64,000 nucleotides of DNA from Poriferisodalis sp965204195. GTDB lineage: Bacteria > Actinomycetota > Acidimicrobiia > Acidimicrobiales > Poriferisodalaceae. This document shows positions 1 to 9,835 of this stretch, piece by piece. Position 1 is the first letter of the stretch. Each line of letters opens with the position of its first letter. Location: positions 1,054,001 through 1,118,000 of the forward strand of contig NZ_OZ241975.1 of assembly GCF_965204195.1 (NCBI RefSeq), in the 5' to 3' direction. The notes under the pieces were generated by a model. It was not told the DNA's origin. It saw only the letters and a list, made by a program, of their open reading frames with translations, and ran no database searches. The position numbers and the translations under genes are program-made.

Positions 1-1687
1 CGTTGTGCGTGAGTTGTCTGACCTCGCCTGAGTCGACATGGAAGGCGAACAGCGAGTGTCCGGCGTGGTCCTCGGTGGGGCCGCGGAACACGATGTACTC
101 ACGTCCGGGGGAGGGCACGGGGTCGATCCATCCGTCTTGAATCAGCGGTACGTACCAAGACGAATCAGGCCACTGGAGCCAAGTCGGAACGGATGGTTGG
201 AGCCGCGCAGTGCCGCTGCGAAGGTCGAGTACGTAGGAGTTGCGAATGCCGTCGTCGACATCCGCAGGTGCGCCCCAGGCCAAGTACTCGACCTGCGCGT
301 GCGCAAGCGGGGTGCCGCCCAGGATGCCGGTGAAGGTGAGGGCCGTGTGGTCGGAGGTCCACCGCACATCGGTGATGCCGCTGAAGCCGGCGTCGAGCAA
401 GTAATGGGTGGGCTGGTGGTGCTCGTCGAGCACGACGATGTGCTGGCCGTCGCCGTCGGGGTTGTCTGCGACGGTGGCCATGCGTACCGGCGGGTGCTGG
501 ATGGCTGCCGGGTCGATGGTGACTTCGTCACCGATGAGATGCCACCTCGGCTCGATACCGGTGCGGTGGCGATGCAGGTACAGGTGATTCTGGGTGACGG
601 GCGCGAGCCGGTCCCCATCGGTGAACAGCAGCGGGATGCACTGCTGGCCCAACAGGGCGCCGACAGTGATCGCGAATTCCGGCCACTCGGCGGGAGCGAG
701 ACCGACCGTGTCGATTTCGGTGTCGGCGCATGCCGGCGCGGCGGCGAGCAGATCCATTGCCAGCACCGCGGTGTGATGGCGGTCGCTGCCGGCCAGGCGT
801 GTCACCGAGGCGCCGGTGGCTTCGATGGCCTCCTCGACAGCGGACCCGACCGACAGCAGCCCGCCAGCTATCACCACATGATCGACATCGTGTGCGGCCA
901 GGAATCCCTCGACATCAGCGTGCAGTTCACTTGGTGCTGTCAGGAGTATCGGATGCGGCCCCGCTGCGGCAAGCGGTCCCACTGCAACGGCATCGACGGC
1001 GCTCTGGTCGCTGGCGACGATCACCGTCCGGCCCAGTGCCCCGAACTCCGCGGGCTCACCCAGTCGCTGCGCAACGGCGACCGACACCGCTGCCGGACTG
1101 TCGCCCCACACGCGCTCGACATTGCGAGGCAGCATCCCCAGCCCGAACAGCACCGATGGCTCGTGATTCGGCAACCCCTCGGGATCACCGACCAGCACCA
1201 CCCGGCGAACCCCAGCAGATCGCAGAAGCTCCACCAGCTCGGGCCGCGCTGTGGGCGATTGCAGCCCGCCTGGTGGCACTAGCACCACCGGCGCACCCAA
1301 CGATGCGGCCAGCGGAGCGGCCACTGCGGCGTGAGCCCAGTGCTCGCCAGACGCCAGCACTACCCACGCTGAAGAGCCGCCGTTCAAGTCCACCAGCGCC
1401 TGCGCCACCTCGATCGACAGCGCATAGGCATCGGAACCTGCGTAGCGCACTACCTGCAAACCGCTTGGCGCGCTGTCGGGTTCAGCTTCGTTCTGCGTTT
1501 CGGCATCGGTAGCTGAGTCGCCGGCGTCAGCAGGCTCGTTTGCGGCGCCGGCGGGGGTGAGTGTCACGAGTGACGCGAGCAAGGTGATTGCAGCGAGTGC
1601 CAGCATCCACGCAGAGCGGCCCTGACGATGGTGGCCGGAACGGCTGGCGCCGTCGTCGATCAGTGCCCCGGCGAGGTCATCACGCAT
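1..1687 (-). CDS. Secreted cell-wall-binding repeat 2 / propeller protein, 3' end outside window
   Basis: Reads from an ATG at 1687 leftward through the window edge without a stop, so 562 codons are visible and the C-terminus is missing. Residues about 26-49 form a hydrophobic signal segment ending in PAGAA, so the protein is probably exported. Residues about 60-340 match cell-wall-binding repeat 2 (CWB2) style: repeated blocks such as VRYAGSDAYALS, RTVIVASDQSAVDAVAVGP and VTRLAGSDRHHTA. The visible C-terminal part (about 400 onward) has TolB/WD-like propeller character and ends at VRQLTHN, which aligns with VNRLTHND in the neighbouring paralogue. Function is unknown beyond likely envelope association. 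The next gene is a paralogue only 25 bp upstream, so the two probably arose by tandem duplication and may be co-transcribed. Confidence 0.8.
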   Translation of the reverse strand, partial: MRDDLAGALIDDGASRSGHHRQGRSAWMLALAAITLLASLVTLTPAGAANEPADAGDSATDAETQNEAEPDSAPSGLQVVRYAGSDAYALSIEVAQALVDLNGGSSAWVVLASGEHWAHAAVAAPLAASLGAPVVLVPPGGLQSPTARPELVELLRSAGVRRVVLVGDPEGLPNHEPSVLFGLGMLPRNVERVWGDSPAAVSVAVAQRLGEPAEFGALGRTVIVASDQSAVDAVAVGPLAAAGPHPILLTAPSELHADVEGFLAAHDVDHVVIAGGLLSVGSAVEEAIEATGASVTRLAGSDRHHTAVLAMDLLAAAPACADTEIDTVGLAPAEWPEFAITVGALLGQQCIPLLFTDGDRLAPVTQNHLYLHRHRTGIEPRWHLIGDEVTIDPAAIQHPPVRMATVADNPDGDGQHIVVLDEHHQPTHYLLDAGFSGITDVRWTSDHTALTFTGILGGTPLAHAQVEYLAWGAPADVDDGIRNSYVLDLRSGTARLQPSVPTWLQWPDSSWYVPLIQDGWIDPVPSPGREYIVFRGPTEDHAGHSLFAFHVDSGEVRQLTHN

Positions 1688-1712
1688 GTCTCAGACAGCC
1701 TTCAACTTTCGG

Positions 1713-4283
1713 TCATCCGTCGCTGTCGGATGTTCGGAGGTAGTCGCAACGCCCGAGGACTCCGCTGGTGGTCCACTCGGCCGAGCAACCCTGAAGCTCC
1801 TGGTTGGCCGCAGTTTCGGTCGTGCGCCACTCGCTCTGGACAACCTGCCACTGACTGTGCATGATTCCGAATAGACGCAAGCCCGACTGAGGGTAGATGA
1901 CCGCGAAATGCGAACCGTCCGGAGAAAGCATCGCCTTGTACCCGCAGCTGGAGCCGCTAACTGGAATGTCAATTGCGCGGTCATCTAGATCTTCATCACC
2001 ACTCCGGTTAGTGCTGAGCCCTGAGATACGGCACCGCTCTTCTACAGAACGCCGCCCGAATAGGTCGTAACCCTGCACGTATAGGAATTCGTCATCCGTT
2101 GACCATCCCACTAGATCGCCCATGTAACGATGGAAGACGTCTTGGCTTGATTCGCCAACAGGGATCAGAACCTGGCCGCTTCCCGTCCCAAAATCATGAA
2201 CTTGCAGGGACGGGTCGCTGTAGTATGCGATGCGTTGATTGTCGCGTGACCAAGACAGCGCGACTGTCCAATCCCACCGCGGAGATTCACCGCGGTGCGC
2301 GGCACACTCGGGGCAGTTTGACGGCGTCAACTGTTCAAGATTCTCGCCGTTATAGTCGGCAACGAATAAATCGTTCCATCTCCAGTCATTCAAGTCGGCG
2401 AGCGGCGTTCCGCTGAAGGCGATCCGTTCCCCATCACGCGACCATTGAGCCTCGAAGTACGCCGGCCTGAAATAGGTTCCATAAATCCGATACGATTGAC
2501 CTGTATCCAGTTCGTATGTTTTCAGATTTACTTTTCTTGTGTATGGGAGCCCAGATGTAAAAGGAGTGCCCGAGTCGTAGTAACTGAAAGATCGACCGTT
2601 TGGATTCCACTGCTCCGGAGATTCTGTAACATCATTGTGAGTCAGACGATTGACGCCTTGAGTTGCGACATCGAAAACAAACAGCTCAGATGCGAATTCA
2701 TGTCCTCCAAAATATTCTGCCCAGAATTCCGACACAGTGGAATCGTCGTCGATGAAAGCAGCAAAGAGAAGCAGCGAGCTGTTCGGCGACCACTCGACGC
2801 CGAGATCTGAGTCGAGACGAGGCACATAGTCTTCGTAGCGAAGCTCGAACAGCTCGCCGGTCTCGAGATTGACTACTCGAAGGTCGTGATTTGCGGCATG
2901 ACGGTATGCGATCCAGCGACCATCAGGGGCCCACGACAACTGCTTGTTCCAGAAGCCCGGTCGTGCCGGGACAACCATCTCGGTGTCCGGGAGAGCCGTT
3001 TGATTGCCGTGCTCGTCAATGACAACGAGCACGACCTCGCGTTCACCGGATGGCTGTTCTGACATAACGCGCCACGCTGCGATCCGTACTGGAGGTACCG
3101 AGGGTCGCAAGATGCCATCAGCTATCTGTGTCTCGTCTGCGAAGGCCACGACGCGTGCCCCGCCGGGGCGGTGTGAAGCGAGGTAGAGGGCGTTGCGCTC
3201 ATTCACAGCGAGCCGGCCCGACTCGGTGTAGCGCAGGGGCGTGCATACCGCGGCGAGCAGGGGGCCTGCGGTGAGAGCTTGTCCGGGGTGTTGGGCTGGA
3301 GCGAATCCGAGCCGTGTCGGTCCGCCAGCGCACTTCGGGGCGTCGGCGATGTGCTCATTGAACAGGTCAGCGGCGAGCTTGGCGGTCTCGGTGCGGTCTC
3401 GGCCTGCTAGCCGCGTCACGGCCACCCCAGCAGCCTCCATCGCGTCCTGGGTCTCGGGCGTCACTGCGACGGTGCCGCCGACCAGCACCACATGGGCGAT
3501 TTCGTGTTCAGCGAGGTACGCCGAGATGCGTTGGTCGAGCGCATCGGGGGCGGTGAGCAGCAGCGGGAACGGTCCCGCAGCAGCCAACGGCCCGACCGCG
3601 ACGGCGTCAGCAACGCTGCGGTCGCTGGCGATGATCACCGTGCGGCCCAGTCCTTCGAACTTCGCGGGAGTGCCGATCCGCTTGGCGACGGCAATTGAGG
3701 TTCCGACCGGATCGTCGTCATAGACGCGTTCGATGTTGCGGGGCAGCATTCCTAGCCCGAACAGGAGCGATGGCTCATGATTCGGCAGCACTACGGGGCT
3801 GCCGACGATCACCGCTCGCCTCGTGCCAGCAGAGCGCAGGAACGTCACCAGGTCGGACCGCGCCGTAGTTGATTGCAGTCCGCCGGGAGGCGCTAGCAGC
3901 ACCGGAGCGCCAAGCGACGCCGCCAGCGGCCCGGCGACCGCCGCCTCGGCCCAGCTCTCGCCTGAGGCGAGCACCACCCACTCCGCAGCGCCGCCCCGAG
4001 CTTCTGCCAACGCCCCAGCCAACTCGATCGACAGCGCGTAGGGATCCGAGCCGTCGTACCGCACCACCTGCACGCCTGGCACGGACTCGCCCGGGTCTGC
4101 CTCAGTCGCTTCCGGCTCAGTCGTCTCGGAATCCTCATTCTGGGACGCGGTGGTCTGAGGGTTGCCGCTCTCACTGAGTGATTGGGCGCCAGCCGGAACG
4201 CCCAGCATCAATGTCGCCAAGAGCACGGCACCCCAGGCCGCCAGCCGGCCCCCAATCGGCATGAAGCGGACGCTAGTTGACAT
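1713..4283 (-). CDS. Secreted cell-wall-binding repeat 2 protein with C-terminal TolB-like propeller
   Basis: 856 aa. Signal peptide about residues 10-33, cleavage likely after AGA. A low-complexity acidic stretch (about 35-70) follows, then a CWB2-type region (about 72-370) with motifs VRYDGSDPYALS, DRSVADAVAVGPLAAAGP and VTRLAGRDRTETAK. The C-terminal half (about 395-830) contains propeller-blade signatures such as LSWAPDGRWIAY, WSPNSSLLLF, WSRDGERIAFSG and LSPDGSHFAVIY. CWB2 modules attach surface proteins non-covalently in other Gram-positives; what the propeller binds cannot be told. Paralogue of the adjacent partial gene. Anomaly: bases about 1713-2950, coding the propeller, are clearly AT-richer than the CWB2-coding half and than the paralogue, which suggests a mosaic origin. 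Divergent from sufB across 93 bp. Confidence 0.85.
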   Translation of the reverse strand: MSTSVRFMPIGGRLAAWGAVLLATLMLGVPAGAQSLSESGNPQTTASQNEDSETTEPEATEADPGESVPGVQVVRYDGSDPYALSIELAGALAEARGGAAEWVVLASGESWAEAAVAGPLAASLGAPVLLAPPGGLQSTTARSDLVTFLRSAGTRRAVIVGSPVVLPNHEPSLLFGLGMLPRNIERVYDDDPVGTSIAVAKRIGTPAKFEGLGRTVIIASDRSVADAVAVGPLAAAGPFPLLLTAPDALDQRISAYLAEHEIAHVVLVGGTVAVTPETQDAMEAAGVAVTRLAGRDRTETAKLAADLFNEHIADAPKCAGGPTRLGFAPAQHPGQALTAGPLLAAVCTPLRYTESGRLAVNERNALYLASHRPGGARVVAFADETQIADGILRPSVPPVRIAAWRVMSEQPSGEREVVLVVIDEHGNQTALPDTEMVVPARPGFWNKQLSWAPDGRWIAYRHAANHDLRVVNLETGELFELRYEDYVPRLDSDLGVEWSPNSSLLLFAAFIDDDSTVSEFWAEYFGGHEFASELFVFDVATQGVNRLTHNDVTESPEQWNPNGRSFSYYDSGTPFTSGLPYTRKVNLKTYELDTGQSYRIYGTYFRPAYFEAQWSRDGERIAFSGTPLADLNDWRWNDLFVADYNGENLEQLTPSNCPECAAHRGESPRWDWTVALSWSRDNQRIAYYSDPSLQVHDFGTGSGQVLIPVGESSQDVFHRYMGDLVGWSTDDEFLYVQGYDLFGRRSVEERCRISGLSTNRSGDEDLDDRAIDIPVSGSSCGYKAMLSPDGSHFAVIYPQSGLRLFGIMHSQWQVVQSEWRTTETAANQELQGCSAEWTTSGVLGRCDYLRTSDSDG

Positions 4284-4364
4284 GAGGAATACTGCACTTG
4301 CGCGAGCGCCGTTCGCGGCCTAGCCGGTCGCCGTTCTGCCTATCGACAGTCTGCGCTGCGGCGT

Positions 4365-4370
4365 TAGGCT
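4365..4370 (+). promoter_or_regulatory. Putative -10 box (TAGGCT) for leaderless sufB
   Basis: TAGGCT ends 6 nt before the sufB ATG at 4377, with no purine-rich ribosome site between. This spacing is that of leaderless actinobacterial transcripts, and the same arrangement recurs before several other genes here. Seen by eye only. Confidence 0.4.
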
Positions 4371-4376
4371 GAACAC

Positions 4377-5788
<1,412 letters not shown>

Positions 5789-5789
<1 letters not shown>

Positions 5790-6859
5790 TGCGCAGTCCA
5801 AAAGACTTCTTCGCCCCGCTGGCGCTCGGGGCGCCTGCTCCGCTGCGCGAGGTCCCCTTCCGGCCGTCTCGCATGATCCACTTCTTCGACCCGTCGAATG
5901 AGCGGATGCGGGCCAAGGTGCCCGACATCGCCCCCACCGTGGATGTGCTGCTCGGCAACCTCGAAGACGCCGTGTCGGCCGACAGCAAGGACGCCGCCCG
6001 TGCCGGGCTGATCGAGGTGGGCAAGGCGTGGGAGCGCGGTCACACGCAGCTGTGGACCCGGGTGAACAGCCTCGACTCGCCATGGTTCCTCGACGATGTC
6101 TGGGCGCTGTGCCACGAGATCGGCGACAAGCTCGACGTGATCATGGTGCCCAAGGTGGAAGGCCCCGAAGACATTCACTACGTGGACCGGCTGCTGGCTC
6201 AGCTTGAAGCCCGGGTGGGCATCGAGCAGCCGCTGCTGGTGCATGCGATCCTCGAGACGGCTCGCGGCGTGGCCAACGTGGAGTCGATCTGCCTGGCCAG
6301 CCCTCGCATGCAGGGGCTGTCGCTGGGGCCTGCCGACCTGGCCGCCGACCGCCGCATGAAGACCACCCGGGTGGGCGGCGGGCACCCCGGCTATCTCGTG
6401 CGCACCGATCCGGTGCCCGAGGGAGACGGCGACGCAGGCGACGGCGCTCGCACGGCCTTCCAGCAGGACCTGTGGCACTACACGCTGGCGCGCATGGTCG
6501 ACGCCTGCGGCACCGCCGGGATCCTGCCCTACTACGGGCCGTTCGGCGACATCGCAGATCCCATCGGCTGCGAGGACCAGTTCCGCAACGCCTACCTGCT
6601 GGGCTGCGTGGGGGCGTGGAGCCTGCACCCCAGCCAGATCGCCATCGCCAAGCGAGTGTTCAGCCCCGAACCAGCCGAGGTGGCGTGGGCGCAGCGGGTG
6701 GTGACCGAGATGGGCGACGGCACCGGCGCCGTGATGATCGACGGCAAGATGCAGGACGACGCCACGGTGAAGCAGTGCCGGGTGGTGCTGCAGCTCGCTC
6801 GTGACCTGTCCGCGGCCGATCCCGAGCTCGCCGCCGCCTACGGGCTCGAGACTGCCTGA
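5789..6859 (+). CDS. HpcH/HpaI family CoA-ester lyase, L-malyl-CoA/beta-methylmalyl-CoA lyase-like
   Basis: 356 aa from an ATG overlapping the sufB stop; an in-frame ATG 45 nt upstream lies inside sufB and is less likely. The sequence resembles Mcl1-type lyases, which reversibly cleave malyl-CoA to acetyl-CoA and glyoxylate (or methylmalyl-CoA to propionyl-CoA and glyoxylate) with Mg2+. Seen in the sequence: VLLGNLEDAVSADSKDAAR (metal and CoA binding), DVIMVPKVEGPEDIHYVD, MQGLSLGPADLAADRRMKTT, GILPYYGPFGDIAD and WSLHPSQIAIAKRVF. These match the (S)-malyl-CoA lyase pattern better than citrate lyase beta. It is followed 17 bp later by a second lyase of the same superfamily. Substrate is inferred; citramalyl-CoA lyase or malyl-CoA thioesterase activity is also possible. 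Confidence 0.85.
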
Positions 6860-6876
6860 GAGAGTCTGGACTCCAT

Positions 6877-7752
6877 ATGAGCGCTGCCGCCGCCAGCCCC
6901 CGCCCGCGCCGATCGGTGCTCTACATGCCGGCGGCGAATGCCCGGGCGCTGGAGAAGGCCAAGACCATCGGCGCCGATGCGCTCATCTTCGATCTCGAGG
7001 ACGCAGTGGCGCCCGATGCCAAGGAAGCCGCCCGCGAGGGCGCGTGCGCCGCCGCATCATCGGGCGAATACGGCTACCGCGAGCTGACCATCCGCTGCAA
7101 CGGGCTCGACACCCCGTGGGGTCGTGACGACATCAGGGCCGCGGGTGCAGCAGCTCCCTCGGCCGTCGTCATCCCCAAGGTGTCGAGCGCCGCACATCTC
7201 GCTGCCGTGTCCGACCTGCTCGACACCGCGGGCGCGCCCGATTCGGTGCGCATCTGGGCGATGATCGAGACACCGGCGGGCATTGCCCATGCCCGCGAGA
7301 TCGCCGGCTTCGAGCGGACCGAAGCGGTAGTCATGGGCACCAACGACATGGCCAAGGAACTGCACGCCACCATCACGCCCGACCGGGCTGCGCTGGTGCC
7401 GCACCTCGCAACCTGCTTGGTGGCCGCCCGGGAGGCCGGCGTCACCGCCCTCGACGGTGTCTACAACGACATCCGCGACGCCGACGGATTCGCGGCCGTG
7501 TGCCGCCAAGGAGCCGACCTGGGCTTCGACGGCAAGACGCTCATCCACCCCAGCCAGGTCGACCCCGCCAACGAAGCCTTCTCGCCGAGCCTTGACGAGC
7601 TCGACTTCCACCGCCAGGTCATCCAGGCATTCGAGGCGGCAGTGGCAGATGGCCGTGGAGTGGTGACCGTAGACGGCAAGATGGTCGAGAATCTTCATGT
7701 TGACGAGGCTCGGCGGGCCATAGCGCTGGCCGAGGCGATTTCGCAGCGCTGA
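6877..7752 (+). CDS. CitE-like HpcH/HpaI family CoA-ester lyase
   Basis: 291 aa, the usual length of stand-alone CitE-like lyases. Start ATG at 6877. Motifs: RRSVLYMPAANARALEKA at the N-terminus (the (S/M)xLYxPA signature), ADALIFDLEDAVAPDAKEAAR with the Glu/Asp metal ligands, VIPKVSSAAHLA, MIETPAGIAHAREIA and GFDGKTLIHPSQVDPANEAFS. The family cleaves or forms beta-hydroxyacyl-CoA esters such as citramalyl-CoA, malyl-CoA or beta-methylmalyl-CoA, with Mg2+. CitD/CitF partners are absent, so it is unlikely to be part of citrate lyase. Adjacent to a second lyase and embedded in the suf cluster; co-transcription is likely from the short gaps. Confidence 0.87.
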   Translation: MSAAAASPRPRRSVLYMPAANARALEKAKTIGADALIFDLEDAVAPDAKEAAREGACAAASSGEYGYRELTIRCNGLDTPWGRDDIRAAGAAAPSAVVIPKVSSAAHLAAVSDLLDTAGAPDSVRIWAMIETPAGIAHAREIAGFERTEAVVMGTNDMAKELHATITPDRAALVPHLATCLVAAREAGVTALDGVYNDIRDADGFAAVCRQGADLGFDGKTLIHPSQVDPANEAFSPSLDELDFHRQVIQAFEAAVADGRGVVTVDGKMVENLHVDEARRAIALAEAISQR

Positions 7753-7766
7753 AGGAGGCGACTGCC

Positions 7767-8180
7767 ATGCCGATGCGGACCAACTGTCGCCACTACGAGA
7801 GCCGGTCCTACCCCAACGGCGACACCGTGCGGAAGTGCAACCTCGACTTGGCCCCCGAGGCCCCGTGGCGCTGCCCCGAAGACTGTCCGTCGTATTCGCC
7901 CCGACGGCTTGACGCCGGCTGGCAGCACGGCTCGCTGGGTGTGCGTAACTTCGCCACCGAGCCCGAAAGCATCGGCGTGGATGAGTCCATCGGCGACCTC
8001 CTCGACGCTGCCGAGGACATCCTGAACGAGGCCGGTCCGCGAATCCTCGAAGAGGTTGCCGCGGAACAGTCCCGGCGCAAGGGCATCCGCATCAGGTCCA
8101 AGAATCGCAAGGCTGCCCGCAAGGCAAAGCGTGTGAAGCGTCGTGCGGACCGCGACGATCGCAAGGACGGCGAGGTTTGA
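7767..8180 (+). CDS. Small hypothetical protein with N-terminal four-cysteine motif and basic C-terminus
   Basis: 137 aa, ATG start with GGAGG-like sequence (aaggaggcg) just upstream. The first 45 residues contain four Cys: one in NCRHYESR, one in VRKCNLD, and a closing pair in RCPEDCPSY. This would suit a metal or Fe-S site. The middle is acidic and helical (about 60-95), and the last 35 residues are dominated by Lys/Arg (SKNRKAARKAKRVKRRADR), which suggests nucleic acid or ribosome contact. I do not recognise the family. Its place between a CoA lyase and sufD, with 14 bp and 43 bp gaps, suggests co-regulation with Fe-S assembly, but the role is unknown. Confidence 0.7.
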   Translation: MPMRTNCRHYESRSYPNGDTVRKCNLDLAPEAPWRCPEDCPSYSPRRLDAGWQHGSLGVRNFATEPESIGVDESIGDLLDAAEDILNEAGPRILEEVAAEQSRRKGIRIRSKNRKAARKAKRVKRRADRDDRKDGEV

Positions 8181-8210
8181 TCAAGCCCTAGGCCCTGACG
8201 GGCGCGCCGG

Positions 8211-8216
8211 TAGCCT
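8211..8216 (+). promoter_or_regulatory. Putative -10 box (TAGCCT) for sufD
   Basis: TAGCCT followed by 7 nt and then the GTG at 8224. No clear ribosome-binding site lies between, so a leaderless internal promoter for sufD is plausible. The identical box and spacing occurs at 25476-25481. Confidence 0.4.
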
Positions 8217-8223
8217 CCGCAGC

Positions 8224-9474
8224 GTGTTCAGCACCGACCTCGTCGACGCGCTCGACGGTTCCGACGCGTTGGCCAAGCGGCGCCGCGCGGCAGCGGATCG
8301 GGCAGTCGCGACGGGCCAGCCGTCGTTCACCGAAGAGGTGTGGCGCTACACCCCGATCGACGATCTCGACCCGGCGCGATTTGCCGTCGCGGCGCCGGGC
8401 GGCACAGCCGGACCGGTGGGCTTGATGAGCGGTGTCGACGACGGCGCCGCAGCGGTCGTCCACATCGCCAACGGTGCAGTCCTCGACGTGTCGGTGCGAG
8501 CCGACGGCGTCCGCGTCGACACGCTCGGCAGCGGAGCCGATGACCTGATCGGCACGGTCGCGCCCGAGGGCCCGGATGTCTTCGGCGACTGGAACCTCGC
8601 ACTCGCCTCGGCTCCGGTGGTGGTCAGCATCGATCCGAAGGCGGTGCTGACCGATCCCATCGTGGTGCACGTCCACACCGACGTCGAGGGGCTGGCATGG
8701 TTCCCTCGACTCGTCGTGATGGCCGGCCGCACCAGCCAGGCCACCGTGATCGAGCACCACACCGGCGGGGACACGCCCGCACTCATCTGCCCGTTCACCG
8801 AGCTGAGCGTGGGCGATGGCGCACATCTGGGTCACGTCACGGTGCAGGAACTGGGCGAGGACGCCTGGCAGATCGCCAACCTCTGCGCAGACGCGGGCTG
8901 CGATGCCAACCTGAGGATCGGTCATGTGGCGATGGGCGGCGACTACGCACGGGCCCGCATCGGAATCGACATGACCGGCCGCGGCGGCCACAGCGAGATC
9001 GACGCCGTGTATTTCGGCCGTGGCACCTCCACGCTCGACTTCCGCACGTTCCAGACCCACGTCGCGCCGCACACCACATCTGACCTGCTGTTCAAGGGGG
9101 CGGTCGACGATTACGCCCGGGCCGTCTACACCGGGCTGATCCGCATCGAGGCCGACGCCTCGAACGTCCAGGCCGATCAGACCAACCGGAACCTGAAGCT
9201 GTCGCCGAACGCGTGGGCCGAGTCGGTGCCGAACCTCGAGATCGAGAACAGCGACGTGCAGTGCAGCCACGCCTCGTCGATCGGGCCGGTCGACGCCGAC
9301 CAGCGCTTCTACCTCGAGAGCCGGGGCGTGCCGACTGACGTTGCCGAGGCGCTCGTGGTGCGCGGCTTCTTCGACGAGGTGCTCGATGCGCTGCCGTCTG
9401 AGCAGATCTCGGCATCGGTGCGCCAGCGCATCGACGAGCTGGTGTCGGACGCTGACTTCACGGCGGCGCTGTGA
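8224..9474 (+). CDS. sufD: Fe-S cluster assembly protein SufD
   Basis: 416 aa from GTG 8224, chosen because it follows the TAGCCT box by 7 nt; an upstream in-frame start at 8143 would overlap the previous gene. SufD pairs with SufB in the SufBC2D complex. The N-terminal helical region has FTEEVWRYTPIDDLDP, typical of SufD/SufB N-termini. The C-terminal beta-helix core carries the shared SufB/SufD stretch (DYARAVYTGLIRIEADA, then QTNRNLKLSP) and the terminal CSHASSIGPVDADQRFYL region with the conserved Cys-Ser-His. The gene is followed by a Rieske ferredoxin 28 bp downstream and then sufC. Confidence 0.93.
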   Translation: MFSTDLVDALDGSDALAKRRRAAADRAVATGQPSFTEEVWRYTPIDDLDPARFAVAAPGGTAGPVGLMSGVDDGAAAVVHIANGAVLDVSVRADGVRVDTLGSGADDLIGTVAPEGPDVFGDWNLALASAPVVVSIDPKAVLTDPIVVHVHTDVEGLAWFPRLVVMAGRTSQATVIEHHTGGDTPALICPFTELSVGDGAHLGHVTVQELGEDAWQIANLCADAGCDANLRIGHVAMGGDYARARIGIDMTGRGGHSEIDAVYFGRGTSTLDFRTFQTHVAPHTTSDLLFKGAVDDYARAVYTGLIRIEADASNVQADQTNRNLKLSPNAWAESVPNLEIENSDVQCSHASSIGPVDADQRFYLESRGVPTDVAEALVVRGFFDEVLDALPSEQISASVRQRIDELVSDADFTAAL

Positions 9475-9502
9475 TGAGCACGACCGCCATGGAGGCGGCA
9501 CT

Positions 9503-9835
9503 GTGAGCAACGCCGACGACGCCCGCACTGTCGTGCTGTGCCAGCACGACGACGTGCCCGACGGCGAGGCCCGCCGCTTCGACGTCGAGGGTCACCGCAT
9601 CGCGCTCGCACGCATCGGCGACGACTTCTACGCCATCGGCGACCAGTGCAGCCACCAGAACTACTCGCTGGCCGACGGCTGGGTGTGGCCCGACGAGTGC
9701 GCACTGGAATGCCCCCAGCACTCGTCGAGCTTCGACCTGCGAACGGGCAGGCCGAACTGCTTCCCCGCCACCCAGCCGGTCCCGGTGTATGAGATTCGCA
9801 GCGGCGACGACGGCGTGGCGGTGGTGCTGCCATGA
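9503..9835 (+). CDS. Rieske [2Fe-2S] ferredoxin-like protein in suf cluster
   Basis: 110 aa from GTG 9503, preceded by GGAGGCGG. It is a small soluble Rieske protein of the NirD/BphA3 type, with a CSH first ligand pair and CPQH second pair (C-x-H ... C-x2-H) separated by the usual spacing of about 18 residues. Such proteins carry a [2Fe-2S] cluster bound by two Cys and two His and transfer single electrons. In the suf operons of many bacteria a Rieske or ferredoxin-like gene sits between sufD and sufC/sufS, possibly supplying electrons for cluster assembly; that role is inferred. Its stop overlaps the sufC start by 4 bp (ATGA), so translation is probably coupled. Confidence 0.88.
   Translation: MSNADDARTVVLCQHDDVPDGEARRFDVEGHRIALARIGDDFYAIGDQCSHQNYSLADGWVWPDECALECPQHSSSFDLRTGRPNCFPATQPVPVYEIRSGDDGVAVVLP

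Noticed and set aside
38..1282. Long plus-strand frame of 414 codons
   Set aside because: It is the antisense of the CWB2 gene. The minus-strand frame has a signal peptide and paralogue similarity; the plus frame has no recognisable domain.
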